The notes below the pieces were generated by a model. It was not told where the DNA came from. It did not search any database and saw only the letters and a program-made list of their open reading frames with translations. A program made the translations under genes and the position numbers. A DNA stretch of 15,137 bases from Collinsella aerofaciens (GTDB taxonomy: Bacteria; Actinomycetota; Coriobacteriia; Coriobacteriales; Coriobacteriaceae), in assembly GCF_028209885.1 (NCBI RefSeq), contig NZ_JAQLEM010000039.1, forward strand, positions 1 to 15,137, read 5' to 3'. This document shows positions 14,955 to 15,137 of the stretch, piece after piece (position 1 is the stretch's first letter; each line of letters opens with the position of its first letter).

Positions 14955-15058
14955 GGAGACCCGGTAAGGCCTACGCACTTTGCCTCTCAAACGTCCTCGC
15001 CGCTTCGCGGCTGCGGAATGTTTGCGAGACAAAGTGCTCCCGGCCTTGCCGGGTCTCC
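14955..15058 (+). terminator. 104-nt near-perfect hairpin ending the pfl operon
   Basis: The outer stem is 17 pairs with one G-T (14955-14971 with 15042-15058). The middle stem matches 15 of 17 (14976-14992 with 15020-15036), and the apical stem is GCCGC-TTC-GCGGC (14999-15011). A short pyrimidine-rich stretch (GTCGTCCTTT) follows. It may terminate or stabilise the abundant pfl message. Its multi-tier build resembles the other long hairpins in this window. Confidence 0.7.
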
Positions 15059-15137
15059 TGCGTTGTCGTCCTTTAGGGAACCACGCTAAATTAAATTGGT
15101 GTCCTCGGACATGCAAAGAGGCTCGCTGCGCACTTCG
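15059..15137. other. Unassigned right edge
   Basis: I see no start codon with a ribosome site, no family resemblance and only a small GTCC-TC-GGAC pair (15101-15110). The expected PFL activase gene is not visible here; it may lie beyond the edge or elsewhere. Confidence 0.3.

Overview
The window looks like chromosomal DNA of a strict anaerobe of the Coriobacteriia, most likely Collinsella or a close relative. This rests on the high GC content, the strongly GC-ending codon use, the fermentation and gut-amine genes, and overall protein style. It is inference, because no rRNA or other marker is present. I see no rRNA, tRNA, CRISPR array or transposase gene.

Layout. (1) 1-3338, plus strand: an agmatine module, with an APC-family amine antiporter (334-1764) and agmatine deiminase aguA (2133-3338). 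A possible regulator start lies at the left edge on the minus strand. The putrescine carbamoyltransferase and carbamate kinase that usually complete the pathway are absent. (2) 3339-5285: DAHP synthase (aroG-like, minus, 3673-4704) with a good promoter. Around it is a gene-poor stretch rich in inverted repeats, including an AT-rich 231-bp block bounded by 28-bp inverted repeats. (3) 5286-9954, minus strand: a tightly coupled operon marR - ABC exporter half 1 - ABC exporter half 2, ending in a strong intrinsic terminator. The two halves form a heterodimeric exporter with one degenerate ATP site; half 1 carries a large extracytoplasmic insertion. (4) 10064-12153, plus strand: a short-chain dehydrogenase and a 2-keto-3-deoxygluconate permease-type transporter, each followed by a hairpin terminator. 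(5) 12154-15058, plus strand: pyruvate formate-lyase encoded in two pieces. The core gene (12548-14599) has the thiyl-radical cysteines but stops before the glycyl-radical domain. An 83-residue gene (14685-14936) supplies that domain, including the RVSGYA motif.

Two things stand out. First, PFL is split, with two perfect hairpins between the cistrons. Second, a family of about 145-bp structured elements occurs in the same orientation at 64-208 and 3529-3674, bracketing the agmatine module. Their stems differ by compensatory substitutions and their 3' hairpin is identical. A shorter relative lies on the minus strand at 3348-3441. These look like a conserved structured RNA or a folded intergenic repeat family.
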